Of a stretch of 64,000 bases of DNA, positions 45,432-55,007 are shown in pieces. Within the stretch, counting starts at the first letter, position 1. Each line of letters starts with the position of its first letter. The notes beneath the pieces are model-generated. The model made no database searches. It had not been told where the DNA came from and was given only the letters and a program-made list of their open reading frames with translations. This stretch comes from Cohnella cholangitidis (GTDB lineage Bacteria > Bacillota > Bacilli > Paenibacillales > Paenibacillaceae): the NCBI RefSeq assembly GCF_014107495.1, contig NZ_CP041969.1, positions 5,319,501 to 5,383,500 on the forward strand, given 5' to 3'. Position numbers and translations under genes: made by a program.

Positions 45432-48400
45432 ATGAGCATCGAAACAATAACACGTGGGCAATTTCTGAATCCGCCAAACGAATTTCGTTCCGTACCCTTC
45501 TGGGCATTAAACGATTGGCTGAGGCCTGAAGAGTTCAAAAGACAGTTACAGCAATTTAAAGACGGAGGGTATGGAGGTGCCTACCTTCATAGTCGCACTG
45601 GTCTTCTTACAGAGTACATGGGCCAGGACTGGTGGGGAGTCATGGACGCGGGAGTGGAAGCCTGCCGGGAACTTGGATTAGAGGCTTGGTTCTATGACGA
45701 AGACAAATGGCCTAGCGGATTTGCGGGCGGAGCGGTGCCCAAGATGAACAGCGATTTTCGGGCAAAGTCGTTGCGGCGGTTGGATAAATCAGAGCCTATC
45801 CCAGATAACTGCGAGATGCTGAGCGAAGATGAGCAATACTTCTATGTCTGTTGTACGGAAGACATGGGGGATCCTTGGTTTAACGGCACTTCCTGGGTAG
45901 ACCTGCTCAATCCGGACATGGTGCAAGCGTTCATTGATTGCTCGTACAAGCCCTATGCAGAACGGTATCGGGAAGAAGCTGGTTCTGGAGTGGTCCATGG
46001 TATTTTTACCGATGAGCCTCAGGTAAGCCCGAGACCTCTAAAGGGGGTCGCAAGCGATGGTGCGATCAGCTACTCCCCTTTATTGCGGATAGCTTTTGAA
46101 GCCCAGCATGGGTACGACATCATTAAGCAGGTTGCTTGTTTGTTTGAAAACACGGGAAATTTCCGCAAGGTGAGGCTGGACTATTATCGAACCCTTGGTA
46201 GGGTGCTAGAGGAGTCGTTCAGCCGTAAACTCGGCGAGTACTGCGCTTCTGCGGGTATAGTATTGACTGGACATTATAACGGAGAAAACTACTTGAATGC
46301 GGTTATCCGGAATGTCGGCAATATGATGATCCAGTACAGGCACATGCAACGGCCGGGGATTGATTTTCTGGGACGCACCATTAAGAACGGAAACGGGATG
46401 CTTGCGGCCAAGAGTTTGTCAAGCGTCGCAAATCAATATGGTTTGGAACGCAGACTCACGGAATTGTTCGGGATCGGCGGACAGAACATGAGCTTCGAAG
46501 ACAGGCTGGGGCTTGGGGCTTGGCACATCGTCAATGGAATTAATCATTTCTGTCCCCATTTGGCTCTATACAGTATGAAAGGCTGCCGTAAACGAGATTT
46601 TCCGCCGACGCTTTCTCCCCAGCAACCATACTGGAAACACAACCATTTGTTGGAGGACTATTTTGCTAGAATAAGTTATGCCACAACCATCGGAGAGTTT
46701 GCGCCTGATCTTCTAGTTGTAAGTCCTCTGGAAAGTGCCTATATGGACATGATGGATTGCTTAAATGACAGAAATCCGGGAAGCGAGCTTATCCATAAAC
46801 GGGACGGTGATTTTGGCAGACTACTTGAAACGCTAATGGCAGCACAACGGGATTTCGATATCGGCGATGAAGAAATTATGTCGCAAATTGCCGTATTGGA
46901 AAACGGCAGTGTTCGCATGGGGAAGATGCGTTACAAAGCTCTTGTATTGCCGTTTATGACCACTATTAGAAAGAACACGCTGGAGTTGGTCCACTCCTTT
47001 GCGAGTGAAGGCGGCAAAGTATTTGTAGTAGGAGAGTTTCCGTCGCTGGTTGACGGCGATGATGTTGAAGACTTGTTGTTGGAGTTGCGGAAGGTCGTAC
47101 AAGATGTTCCGGAATCGGAATTGGTCGGGCGACTTGCCGCAGAGGTGCCGGCGGCGGTTGAACTGCAAGGAGATGGCTGCGAGTCAGTATGGATCCAGCG
47201 CAGAACCGTAGAGCAAGGTGAAATGATTTTCTTTGTTAACACTTCTCGTTTGCGACCGGTCACGTTAAAGGTCACACTGGGACAACTGCCTGAAATGCCA
47301 TTAATCTGGGACCCGGCAGATGGTGCGGTTCAAAGTGTTTCTATTCAAAGAGAAGGCACGATTCTGCTTAAATTGGCTGAAGCACAGTCCCTGATTTTGA
47401 CGACAGGCAGTTTATCACGGCATACACAGATTGATGGTAAGTATTCGGTTTCTGATTATGAAGAGACTTCGATCCTGTCCCTTGATGGTAGCTGGAATAT
47501 AAATCGTCTTGATCCTAACGCATTAACTTTGGATTATGCCCGTTATTCGACTGATGGAGGACAGACGTTCAGCGAACCGGAACCCGTAATTGGGATTCAT
47601 GCTCGTTTTACAGATCTCAAGTACACAGGTTCGCTGCTCCTGGAGTATGAGTTTGACATTCAGCACATGCCCCGTCATTGTGCGGTTGTCATTGAGCAGC
47701 CAGAGTTGTTTAAGTCAATTACGGTTAATGGAATGCCATATGAATTTGCGGATGCCGGCCCTTATGTAGACAATGCTTTCCGCACTAGCGACATTGTTTC
47801 TTTCCTGCATCCTGGCATTAATCTTATCCGATTGAGCTTGGATTATGTGGCACCGGTCCTTGACAGCTACAATGCTGAAGAACGATATGGTACGGAAATC
47901 GAGAGCATTTATCTGATCGGGGATTTCGCGCTGGAATCATTAGTTTCTCAGCATGAGCCGGCGGTGTCGCAGTACAACAGTATGTCCGTGTTTAAACCAA
48001 TGGATATTCACTATTTCTCCTCTTTCCGACTGATAAAAGAAACGAGCCATACGAAAGGGAATCTTACTGAAACGGGATACCCCTTCTATGCAGGTAGTGT
48101 CATGTTTGAATATAGTTTCAATTGGAACTTTAATGATTCAAAAGGGCGTAAGGTGATCATACGTTTCCCGGAGATACAAGCAACCGTCATGACAGGCGAG
48201 TTGAATGGTCACCACCTTCGCGCCGTCGCTTGGAGTCCGTGGGAGATGGACTTGACTGACGCTATTCAGGAAGGTTCTAATACCATCCGTTTGACACTTG
48301 TGAATACGCTGCGAAATATACTTGGCCCACATCACCACGCCCTTGGGGAGCTTACGCGAGTTGGACCTAGCAGTTTCACCGGTGATGCCGGCTGGCCTAA

Positions 48401-48521
48401 CGAGAATGGTCAGAATGATTGGTATGATCAGCGGTTATACGGCAAGGCGAGGTTGTGGCGTGACGATTACTCGTTTGTTCCCTTTGGCTTTTTGAAGCCG
48501 CCAGTCATTGTCGTTCGATAG
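45432..48521 (+). CDS. GH106-like glycoside hydrolase, cytoplasmic
   Basis: ATG 45432 (GGGTGG 8 nt upstream) gives 1029 residues. The N-terminal barrel has SVPFWALNDWLRPEE, GGAYLHSRTGLLTEYMG and WFYDEDKWPSGFAGG, the pattern of large enzymes annotated as GH106-like alpha-L-rhamnosidases. C-terminal beta domains (residues about 680-1000) look like GH2-type sugar-binding domains. No signal peptide. A third rhamnosidase-type enzyme points to a rhamnose-rich substrate, but the exact sugar is inference. Confidence 0.65.
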   Translation: MSIETITRGQFLNPPNEFRSVPFWALNDWLRPEEFKRQLQQFKDGGYGGAYLHSRTGLLTEYMGQDWWGVMDAGVEACRELGLEAWFYDEDKWPSGFAGGAVPKMNSDFRAKSLRRLDKSEPIPDNCEMLSEDEQYFYVCCTEDMGDPWFNGTSWVDLLNPDMVQAFIDCSYKPYAERYREEAGSGVVHGIFTDEPQVSPRPLKGVASDGAISYSPLLRIAFEAQHGYDIIKQVACLFENTGNFRKVRLDYYRTLGRVLEESFSRKLGEYCASAGIVLTGHYNGENYLNAVIRNVGNMMIQYRHMQRPGIDFLGRTIKNGNGMLAAKSLSSVANQYGLERRLTELFGIGGQNMSFEDRLGLGAWHIVNGINHFCPHLALYSMKGCRKRDFPPTLSPQQPYWKHNHLLEDYFARISYATTIGEFAPDLLVVSPLESAYMDMMDCLNDRNPGSELIHKRDGDFGRLLETLMAAQRDFDIGDEEIMSQIAVLENGSVRMGKMRYKALVLPFMTTIRKNTLELVHSFASEGGKVFVVGEFPSLVDGDDVEDLLLELRKVVQDVPESELVGRLAAEVPAAVELQGDGCESVWIQRRTVEQGEMIFFVNTSRLRPVTLKVTLGQLPEMPLIWDPADGAVQSVSIQREGTILLKLAEAQSLILTTGSLSRHTQIDGKYSVSDYEETSILSLDGSWNINRLDPNALTLDYARYSTDGGQTFSEPEPVIGIHARFTDLKYTGSLLLEYEFDIQHMPRHCAVVIEQPELFKSITVNGMPYEFADAGPYVDNAFRTSDIVSFLHPGINLIRLSLDYVAPVLDSYNAEERYGTEIESIYLIGDFALESLVSQHEPAVSQYNSMSVFKPMDIHYFSSFRLIKETSHTKGNLTETGYPFYAGSVMFEYSFNWNFNDSKGRKVIIRFPEIQATVMTGELNGHHLRAVAWSPWEMDLTDAIQEGSNTIRLTLVNTLRNILGPHHHALGELTRVGPSSFTGDAGWPNENGQNDWYDQRLYGKARLWRDDYSFVPFGFLKPPVIVVR

Positions 48522-48582
48522 TATAAGGCGGTCCTAAGTTAGTAACGTCTGAAGAGAGACACAACGAACGTTAAGTTCATGG

Positions 48583-48609
48583 AGCCGAGCTTCTAAGAGG
48601 TCGGCTTTC
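48583..48609 (+). terminator. probable terminator of the GH106-like gene
   Basis: AGCCGA (48583-48588) and TCGGCT (48601-48606) form a stem with a partly paired loop, followed by a short pyrimidine tract (TTCAATTTC). Confidence 0.5.
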
Positions 48610-48640
48610 AATTTCATAGTCCAATTAGGCTTCTATAGAA

Positions 48641-48706
48641 CCTAAAAAATGCCCCAGTAAGTCCCCAAATCTGCCCGTTTAAGCAGATTTCGCGAAAGTA
48701 TATCAT
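48641..48706 (+). promoter_or_regulatory. second-family activator-type promoter B
   Basis: TGCCCCAG (from 48650) and TGCCCGTT (from 48672) are 22 bases apart, and TATCAT at 48701-48706 is 29 bases after the second repeat, exactly as in promoter A. The surrounding CCTAAAAAATG and TCTGCCCGTTTA are also shared with promoter A. It drives the second importer operon. Confidence 0.68.
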
Positions 48707-48771
48707 TAATGCAAGCGCATTCACGAATCGTTCGATCGGATACATGCGCAAATTAAAAAGGGGGACGAAAC

Positions 48772-50382
48772 ATGTTAGGGAGAAAAAAACTCATCGCGAC
48801 TACGATGATTACGGCGCTGCTTGGCGGACTTATAGCAGGCTGTTCATCTAACAACAACGAGAATAGTCAGACTAGCAGCACTGCACCAAGTTCGAATGCG
48901 GCGACAGAGACAGCGAGCCAGCAACCGGCAGATTTTGTTGACATCGAGGTTTGGTGGACCAATCCGGGGTTAAAGGGAATTGACAAAGGCAGCCCGTTGT
49001 ATAATTTATACGCTGAGAAGCTGGGGGTAGGCGTAATCTCGCCTTATGTCGAGTGGAACGGCGGAACGGATTACTTGAACACTCTCAATACGAATATTGC
49101 AGCCGGAGAAATGCCGAACGTATTCCTACCATGGAATGGTATTGAAGCGGATCTAGCCAAGAACGGGGCAATTGTAGATCTGACGGACCTGTTACCCAAG
49201 TACGCGCCGAATCTGTGGAAACTCATTCCAGAGAATGTATGGAATGTCGTCAAGGCGGCTGACCCGACCGGTCAAGGCCGCATTTATTGGGTACCTGGTG
49301 TGAACGCATACGAGAAAACGACAGGTCTGATCCGTAAAGATTGGTTGGACAAACTGGGCTTATCGATGCCAAAGACACAAGAAGAATATGTGAATGTTCT
49401 AAAGGCGTTCAAAGAGAAGGATCCGAACGGTAACGGCCAGGCGGACGAGATTCCGACTGGCGGGCGGGCGGACGCTCGTTGGATGGACCACTTGTTCAAT
49501 ATGAATGGTGTAGCAATGTTGGAAGGATATCCGGAATGGGATGTCTATAATGGAGAGCTGACGTATTCAGCAGTCACACCGAACATGAAGGATGCATTAG
49601 CGTTTATCTCCAAGCTCTACAAAGAGAAGTTGATTGACCAAGAGACATTTTTGAACGATAAAGCAGCTTGGGATGGGAAGATTGATTCCAACCTTGTAGG
49701 GAATTATTACCATTGGGGACAAGGTGTTTCCGAGCATCTTGGGAGAATCGAAAAGGCTAGCGGCGTGAAAGCTGACTTGGCAGTTCTTCCCGTCATTCAG
49801 GCGCCTGATTATGAGGGCAAAGGATTTATCGCCACTAAACAAGTTGGAATTCCGCAGTATGTAGTTAGCGCACAACAGGATGAGAAGCATCTGATGGCAA
49901 GCTTGAAATTCCTCAACGGCATTGCGGATCAAGCGAACTGGATGGACTTGTTTATGGGCGCGGAAGGTATGCATTACAAGGTCGAGAACGGTAAGAAAGT
50001 CATCTTGCCGGAAGACAAGAGCACGCAGCAGAACAAATTGAACCCCCAAGACCAATTCGGCGGTTCCACTGATTTCATAGAACAAATGATGTTTGTTAAT
50101 GTAACTCCGGAAGTCGAATGGCAATTCAAACAAAATGTCCGTAATATGAAAGAACTTCAACAGTATGTAAAGGTGATTGGCGGCGACGGGTTACCGGCCA
50201 CTGTTTACGACGATTACCCTGACATTAAGAATCGCATGCTCTGGAATGAATACGCGACGAAGATCATAATCGGGACTTACTCGATTGACAAGTTCGACGA
50301 GTTCGTCGAGAAGTGGAACAAGTCGGGTGGCGAAGAAGTAACGAAGCGAGCCAGAGAATGGTATGCGAAGGCCCATAAATAA
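48772..50382 (+). CDS. ABC importer solute-binding lipoprotein
   Basis: The 536 residues start with a lipoprotein signal (LLGGLIAGC, lipidated Cys near 24) and a Ser/Asn/Thr-rich linker, then a family 1 solute-binding fold (DIEVWWTNPG, FLPWNGIEADLAKNGAIVDLTDLL). An EF-hand-like KEKDPNGNGQADEIP is typical of LplA/YtcQ-type oligosaccharide-binding proteins. It starts at ATG 48772 after AAGGGGG. It is the receptor for the permease pair downstream and is distinct from the one at 36078, so it probably recognises another oligosaccharide. Confidence 0.95.
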   Translation: MLGRKKLIATTMITALLGGLIAGCSSNNNENSQTSSTAPSSNAATETASQQPADFVDIEVWWTNPGLKGIDKGSPLYNLYAEKLGVGVISPYVEWNGGTDYLNTLNTNIAAGEMPNVFLPWNGIEADLAKNGAIVDLTDLLPKYAPNLWKLIPENVWNVVKAADPTGQGRIYWVPGVNAYEKTTGLIRKDWLDKLGLSMPKTQEEYVNVLKAFKEKDPNGNGQADEIPTGGRADARWMDHLFNMNGVAMLEGYPEWDVYNGELTYSAVTPNMKDALAFISKLYKEKLIDQETFLNDKAAWDGKIDSNLVGNYYHWGQGVSEHLGRIEKASGVKADLAVLPVIQAPDYEGKGFIATKQVGIPQYVVSAQQDEKHLMASLKFLNGIADQANWMDLFMGAEGMHYKVENGKKVILPEDKSTQQNKLNPQDQFGGSTDFIEQMMFVNVTPEVEWQFKQNVRNMKELQQYVKVIGGDGLPATVYDDYPDIKNRMLWNEYATKIIIGTYSIDKFDEFVEKWNKSGGEEVTKRAREWYAKAHK

Positions 50383-50415
50383 TTCCCACTGCGAATAGCC
50401 TGAATCAAGAGTGGA

Positions 50416-50446
50416 GGGCAGCCCTCACGTAGAGGCTGCCCTTTTC
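50416..50446 (+). terminator. attenuator-like terminator between binding protein and permeases
   Basis: A perfect 8-bp GC-rich stem GGGCAGCC/GGCTGCCC with a ten-base loop is followed by TTTTC. Placed inside the operon, it would let more binding protein than permease be made and protect the upstream mRNA. Confidence 0.85.
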
Positions 50447-50498
50447 TTACTCATAGACACTTGAATAACGCAAAGAAAGTTGAAGGGGTGACCCTATA

Positions 50499-51410
50499 AT
50501 GGCCATAACAGAACGTTTCGCAAGTCATCTCCAGAAGTGCTGGCCGCTATATCTAATGGTATTGCCCGGCTTGGCATTTTTCATCATCTTCCGGTACATC
50601 CCTATCGGAGGCTCGGTTATCGCATTCCAAGATTATTCTGTGTTCAAAGGAATCGCTGACAGCCCATGGGTAGGATTCAAACATTTTGAGCTATTGTTTG
50701 ATTCACCTGGTTTCTATCGAATTTTCATGAATACTCTCATTCTTGGCTTGCTTAAATGTGTCTTGATGTTCCCAGTACCGATTATTCTTGCTCTTATGAT
50801 AAATGAGGTCAGAGTAGCTTTGCTGAAGAAAGGCATACAGACGGCACTATACATTCCGCATTTTTTATCGTGGGTCATCATCGCGGGAATTACGTTCGAT
50901 ATTTTCTCAATGAACGGCATTTTTAATATCGTTCGCGGATGGTTCGGAATGGACGCGAATCTCATCATGCAACAAGAACAATATTTCCGATGGGTTTATA
51001 TTTTTACAGGCATTTGGCGTGATGCAGGCTGGGGGACGATTATCTATCTAGCGGCGATAAGTTCCATAGATCCTCAGATCTATGAATCCGCAATCGTGGA
51101 CGGCGCCTCTCGGTTTAAGCAAATGATGCGTATTACGCTCCCACTGCTGTTGCCGACTGCCACGATTTTGTTCCTGCTCGATCTCGGAAACTTTATGGAG
51201 CTTGGCTTCGATCATGTGTACAATCTGCTTACGCCGATGACGTATTCGGTTGGCGATATTATCGATACCTACGTATACCGGACAGGAATTCAGGAAGCAC
51301 GCTACAGTTTCGCGACTGCTGTCGGACTATTCCAAGCCGTGATTGGATTCACGCTGGTGCTCATCTTCAACAAGTTTTCGAAAAAGGTATCCGACGGGGG
51401 GTTGTGGTAA
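50499..51410 (+). CDS. ABC sugar-importer permease, LplB family
   Basis: The 303-residue membrane protein has six likely segments, beginning with WPLYLMVLPGLAFFIIF, and the EAA loop YESAIVDGASRFKQMMRITLPLLL. AAGGGGTGA precedes ATG 50499. With the next gene it makes the channel of the second importer; no ATPase gene is nearby. Confidence 0.94.
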   Translation: MAITERFASHLQKCWPLYLMVLPGLAFFIIFRYIPIGGSVIAFQDYSVFKGIADSPWVGFKHFELLFDSPGFYRIFMNTLILGLLKCVLMFPVPIILALMINEVRVALLKKGIQTALYIPHFLSWVIIAGITFDIFSMNGIFNIVRGWFGMDANLIMQQEQYFRWVYIFTGIWRDAGWGTIIYLAAISSIDPQIYESAIVDGASRFKQMMRITLPLLLPTATILFLLDLGNFMELGFDHVYNLLTPMTYSVGDIIDTYVYRTGIQEARYSFATAVGLFQAVIGFTLVLIFNKFSKKVSDGGLW

Positions 51411-51411
51411 G

Positions 51412-52281
51412 ATGGTGTCTTTGACGTTCAAGGAAAAGTTGTTCCAAGCCGTCGTTGTCGTCTTGCTCTGCCTCTTATCGGCTGTCGCAATCATTCCGCT
51501 TCTTTCGGTGTTATCCACATCACTTAGCTCAAAGTTACCCGTCGAGTTGAATCAGGTTACGATCTGGCCAAAGGATATAACACTGGATTCTTGGAAATAC
51601 ATGATCGATAGACCTGACTTATGGAGATCGTTTGCAATTACAGTTGTTTCGACCGGAGTAGGCACGTTCCTTTGTTTGCTGATTACAGCTTTAACGGCGT
51701 ATCCGCTGACGAAGAAAGAGTTCTGGTTTGGAAAAATCGTGATGATTGGCGCGCTCATTACGTTAATTTTCAAGGCACCGCTCATCCCTTACTTTCTAAC
51801 GGTAAAGGGGGTCGGGTTATACGATAACCCGCTTGTGCTCATTATTCCGCACATGTTAACCGCTTTTAACTTGATTATTATGAGAACGTTCTTTAAGCAA
51901 TTCCCGGCTGAACTGGAAGAAGCCGCGGTTGTTGAAGGAGCCGGCTATTTCAGAGTGTTGTTCCAACTCATTCTTCCCTTGTCGAAGGCGGTACTCGCGA
52001 CGTTGGGCTTGTTTTATGCAGTCACCATTTGGAACCAATTCCAGCATCCGTTGTTATTCATTCAGGATCCCGATTGGTATCCACTTCAAATCAAGCTCCG
52101 GCAATTCATTACTAGCGACAACGAATTGCCGATTGTCGGCGATGTCGCTCAATTGAATTACAATACACGAACGCTTAGAGCCGTAACGATTACTTTCACA
52201 GTCATACCGATCTTACTCGTCTATCCTTATCTTCAGAAGTATTTCGTTAAAGGAGCTTTGCTCGGTTCAGTTAAAGGGTAA
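51412..52281 (+). CDS. ABC sugar-importer permease, YtcP/AraQ-like
   Basis: ATG 51412, one base after the preceding stop and 12 nt past a GGGGGG run, is the likely start (289 residues); a longer in-frame reading would lie inside the upstream gene. Six membrane segments are visible, and the EAA loop reads LEEAAVVEGAGYFRVLFQLILPLS. The C-terminus YFVKGALLGSVKG is typical of the family. Confidence 0.93.
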   Translation: MVSLTFKEKLFQAVVVVLLCLLSAVAIIPLLSVLSTSLSSKLPVELNQVTIWPKDITLDSWKYMIDRPDLWRSFAITVVSTGVGTFLCLLITALTAYPLTKKEFWFGKIVMIGALITLIFKAPLIPYFLTVKGVGLYDNPLVLIIPHMLTAFNLIIMRTFFKQFPAELEEAAVVEGAGYFRVLFQLILPLSKAVLATLGLFYAVTIWNQFQHPLLFIQDPDWYPLQIKLRQFITSDNELPIVGDVAQLNYNTRTLRAVTITFTVIPILLVYPYLQKYFVKGALLGSVKG

Positions 52282-52343
52282 GAGTGAAGCTAACGTTTCT
52301 TAGTTGTACATTCTCTGCATTTTGTACGGAGGCAAGGGTAAGT

Positions 52344-54173
52344 ATGTGGAGGAGAATCTTGCACGGTATCGGCCAAATGAAACTACGAAGCAAATTGATG
52401 GTCAGTTTTCTCGTCGCATCCATCATTCCGATTGTCGTTATTAGCTTAACGGTATATCAGCTATCAGCGGAAAGCGTCGAAGAAGCCTCGCAGGAGTTCG
52501 CCTCCATGTACATTTCGCAGGCAACAACCAATCTTGACGATTTCGTTCAGCGATACGACCAGACGACCCGGTCTGTATTGTTGGAACGGAATGTAATGAA
52601 AATTTTAAGCAATGAGAATCCGGTTTCGATGGATCAGTTAATCGAGAACAAGGCTGAAATTCGGGGCTTTTTCGGTCGAATGATGATGGTCTATCCGGAG
52701 ATCGAGACGATGATGTTGGTTGGAGTCTCTGGAACTGCTTACCATTACACCAAAGCGCCGGATGAGTTGAATCTCTCGGTTCTGCAGGATCAACCATGGT
52801 ACGAGCATTATCGAACGACAGAGAAACAAATGTTTATAACACCTGTTCATAATCGCTCCTATTACAAGCTAGACACGGGAGGCGCGGCATTTACGGTCGG
52901 ACGGATCCTGTGGAATTATAACGGCTCGTACGCAGGTATGCTCCTGATCGAATTGGACCCGAGCGACTTAATAAAATTGAGCAAGGATTTTCTTAAGCTA
53001 GGCAATCGATATGATATCCGCCTGATCATCACGGATGAAGCCGGCGGAATTATTTATCATTCCGACGCAGCGACGGGCAAACGTCCTTGGGAAGAAATCA
53101 TTGGTCAGCATTATCGATCGGAAGATGCCAGAAATAACAACAATATAATCGTGCTGTCTGACAAGGCAGACAAAGGAAAACTGTCCTTAAGCACGGAAAT
53201 TCCGATCGACAAGTTGCTGGCCAATATTAATAGCATAAAGCACGTTACTTTAATGGCGATCGTTGCTTGTCTTCTGTTCATTGTCACGATTTCAATCGTG
53301 TATAGCTATAAGATCACAAGACCGATTCAAGATTTGCGCAAGAGTATGAAGCAAGTGGAACTCGGACATTATTCCACGCTAATTCATGTCCCTGCTTCCA
53401 ACGATGAGATAAGCGGTCTGGTCTTGAGTTACAACAAGATGATCTTGAGAATCAAGGAATTAATCGAAGATGTCTTTCTCGCCGGAATGAAGCGCAAGCA
53501 AGCCCAGTTCCTCGCATTACAGACTCAGATCAATCCGCATATGCTTTACAACACGTTGGAATCGATACGAATGAAAGCAATCGTGAAAGATCAAGATGAA
53601 ATCGCTGAAATGATCAAGATGCTGGCCCGTATGTTCAAACACTCGCTTCGGAAGGAGAGAGAACAAAATCTCGTACGCCACGAGGTGGAGTATGCCTCCA
53701 ACTATATCTTTCTGCAGAACATTCGCTATGAGGACAGGTTCGTTCTGGAAATCGAACTAAGCGAAGAAGTGCTGAACGCGCCGATCATTCCGCTTGTATT
53801 CCAGCCGATAGTGGAGAACAGCATCAAGCATGGGTTCCGAGACTATGCCACGCGACTGCATATCCGTATTGAGGAGAGACGAATCGGCAATGATGTCCTT
53901 ATCCGGATCATGGACAACGGAATGTCTTTGACTCCTGAGAGAGCGCAAGAGATTAATCGGATGTTGCATAGGGCGGACGCAGGCTGGTTACAATCGGAGA
54001 CTGATCCTGATGATGCAGATACAGGGATCGGTCTTCGTAATATCTCTGAACGTCTTAAGCTTCAATACGGCGAACGTTACTTTTTGAATATAGGTGTTGA
54101 ACAAGGGAATGGAACAGTTGTCGAAATGTTGATCCCGCTCCGAGGAGGAGACATTCAATTTAGGGGGATCTAG
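52344..54173 (+). CDS. YesM-type sensor histidine kinase, second system
   Basis: ATG 52344 after ACGGAGG is preferred to GTG 52284; 609 residues. The first membrane segment (LMVSFLVASIIPIVVISL) is followed by an extracellular dCACHE-like sensor region of about 260 residues, a second segment (VTLMAIVACLLFIVTISIV), HAMP (RPIQDLRKSMKQVELGHY) and a His_kinase domain with His399 in LQTQINPHMLYNTLES. The ATPase part has VENSIKHGF, MDNGMSL and GIGLRNISERL. It is encoded directly after the second importer and should sense its substrate. Confidence 0.94.
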   Translation: MWRRILHGIGQMKLRSKLMVSFLVASIIPIVVISLTVYQLSAESVEEASQEFASMYISQATTNLDDFVQRYDQTTRSVLLERNVMKILSNENPVSMDQLIENKAEIRGFFGRMMMVYPEIETMMLVGVSGTAYHYTKAPDELNLSVLQDQPWYEHYRTTEKQMFITPVHNRSYYKLDTGGAAFTVGRILWNYNGSYAGMLLIELDPSDLIKLSKDFLKLGNRYDIRLIITDEAGGIIYHSDAATGKRPWEEIIGQHYRSEDARNNNNIIVLSDKADKGKLSLSTEIPIDKLLANINSIKHVTLMAIVACLLFIVTISIVYSYKITRPIQDLRKSMKQVELGHYSTLIHVPASNDEISGLVLSYNKMILRIKELIEDVFLAGMKRKQAQFLALQTQINPHMLYNTLESIRMKAIVKDQDEIAEMIKMLARMFKHSLRKEREQNLVRHEVEYASNYIFLQNIRYEDRFVLEIELSEEVLNAPIIPLVFQPIVENSIKHGFRDYATRLHIRIEERRIGNDVLIRIMDNGMSLTPERAQEINRMLHRADAGWLQSETDPDDADTGIGLRNISERLKLQYGERYFLNIGVEQGNGTVVEMLIPLRGGDIQFRGI

Positions 54174-54176
54174 CTC

Positions 54177-54953
54177 ATGTACACCGTTATTTTGGTGGAC
54201 GACGAGAAGGGGATTATTGAAGGGCTTAAAGTGATTATGAGGCGTTTCTTGCCAGAATGCCAGGTGATCGGCTGCGCCTATGACGCCGTGGAAGGATTTC
54301 GGCTGGCTTATGAATTGCGTCCCGATATTGTTATTACGGATATTCGAATGCTCCAGAGTACCGGACTGGAGATGATCGAGATGTTGGCAAACGAAGGCAT
54401 TCATACCAACGTCATCTTGCTCAGCGGATATTCAGAATTCGAATATGCCAGAAAAGCTATGCATCTTGGCGTCAAATATTATCTAACCAAGCCGGTCGAG
54501 GAAGAGGAGCTTCAAAGCTGCGTTCGCAAGATCATAAAAGATATTGAATTTGCGCGATCGCAATCAAGGGATCTCCGTTCCATGTCTTCATTGAAAACGG
54601 CCCATTTTGAAGGAACTACCGACACACCGAAGACAAGAAACTTAATTGCCGAAATCAAACAATATGTTAACGATCACTACAATCAAAATATAAGCCTTGC
54701 CGAGTTATCTAATCACTTTTTTCTCAATCTTCACTACTTAAGCCAAATGTTCAAAGAGAAAACAGGACAAACGTACTTGGAGTATTTAACGTCTGTACGA
54801 ATTGAGCACTCCAAGGAGATGTTGGAGCATAGCCAAATGAAAATTTATGAAATCGGTCAGAGAGTGGGCTATTCGGACACGACACATTTCTCCAAGGTGT
54901 TCGAGAAGATCGTAGGTTGCAAACCAAGCGAATACAGAAAATTACCTAGGTAG
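54177..54953 (+). CDS. YesN-type response regulator, short form, second system
   Basis: The 258 residues comprise a receiver domain (VDDEKG, Asp55 in IVITDIRM, Lys in YLTKPVEEEE), a short linker and an AraC-type double helix-turn-helix (ISLAELSNHFFLNLHYLSQMFKEK; YEIGQRVGYSDTTHFSKVFEK). Unlike the first system's regulator, it lacks the long middle region. The start is three bases after the kinase stop. Promoters A and B are its likeliest targets by proximity; this is inference. Confidence 0.94.
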   Translation: MYTVILVDDEKGIIEGLKVIMRRFLPECQVIGCAYDAVEGFRLAYELRPDIVITDIRMLQSTGLEMIEMLANEGIHTNVILLSGYSEFEYARKAMHLGVKYYLTKPVEEEELQSCVRKIIKDIEFARSQSRDLRSMSSLKTAHFEGTTDTPKTRNLIAEIKQYVNDHYNQNISLAELSNHFFLNLHYLSQMFKEKTGQTYLEYLTSVRIEHSKEMLEHSQMKIYEIGQRVGYSDTTHFSKVFEKIVGCKPSEYRKLPR

Positions 54954-55007
54954 GCGTACCACTGAGTTTTATGAATGAGAAAGCTGATTAGCAGCAGGAG
55001 GTAAGCG

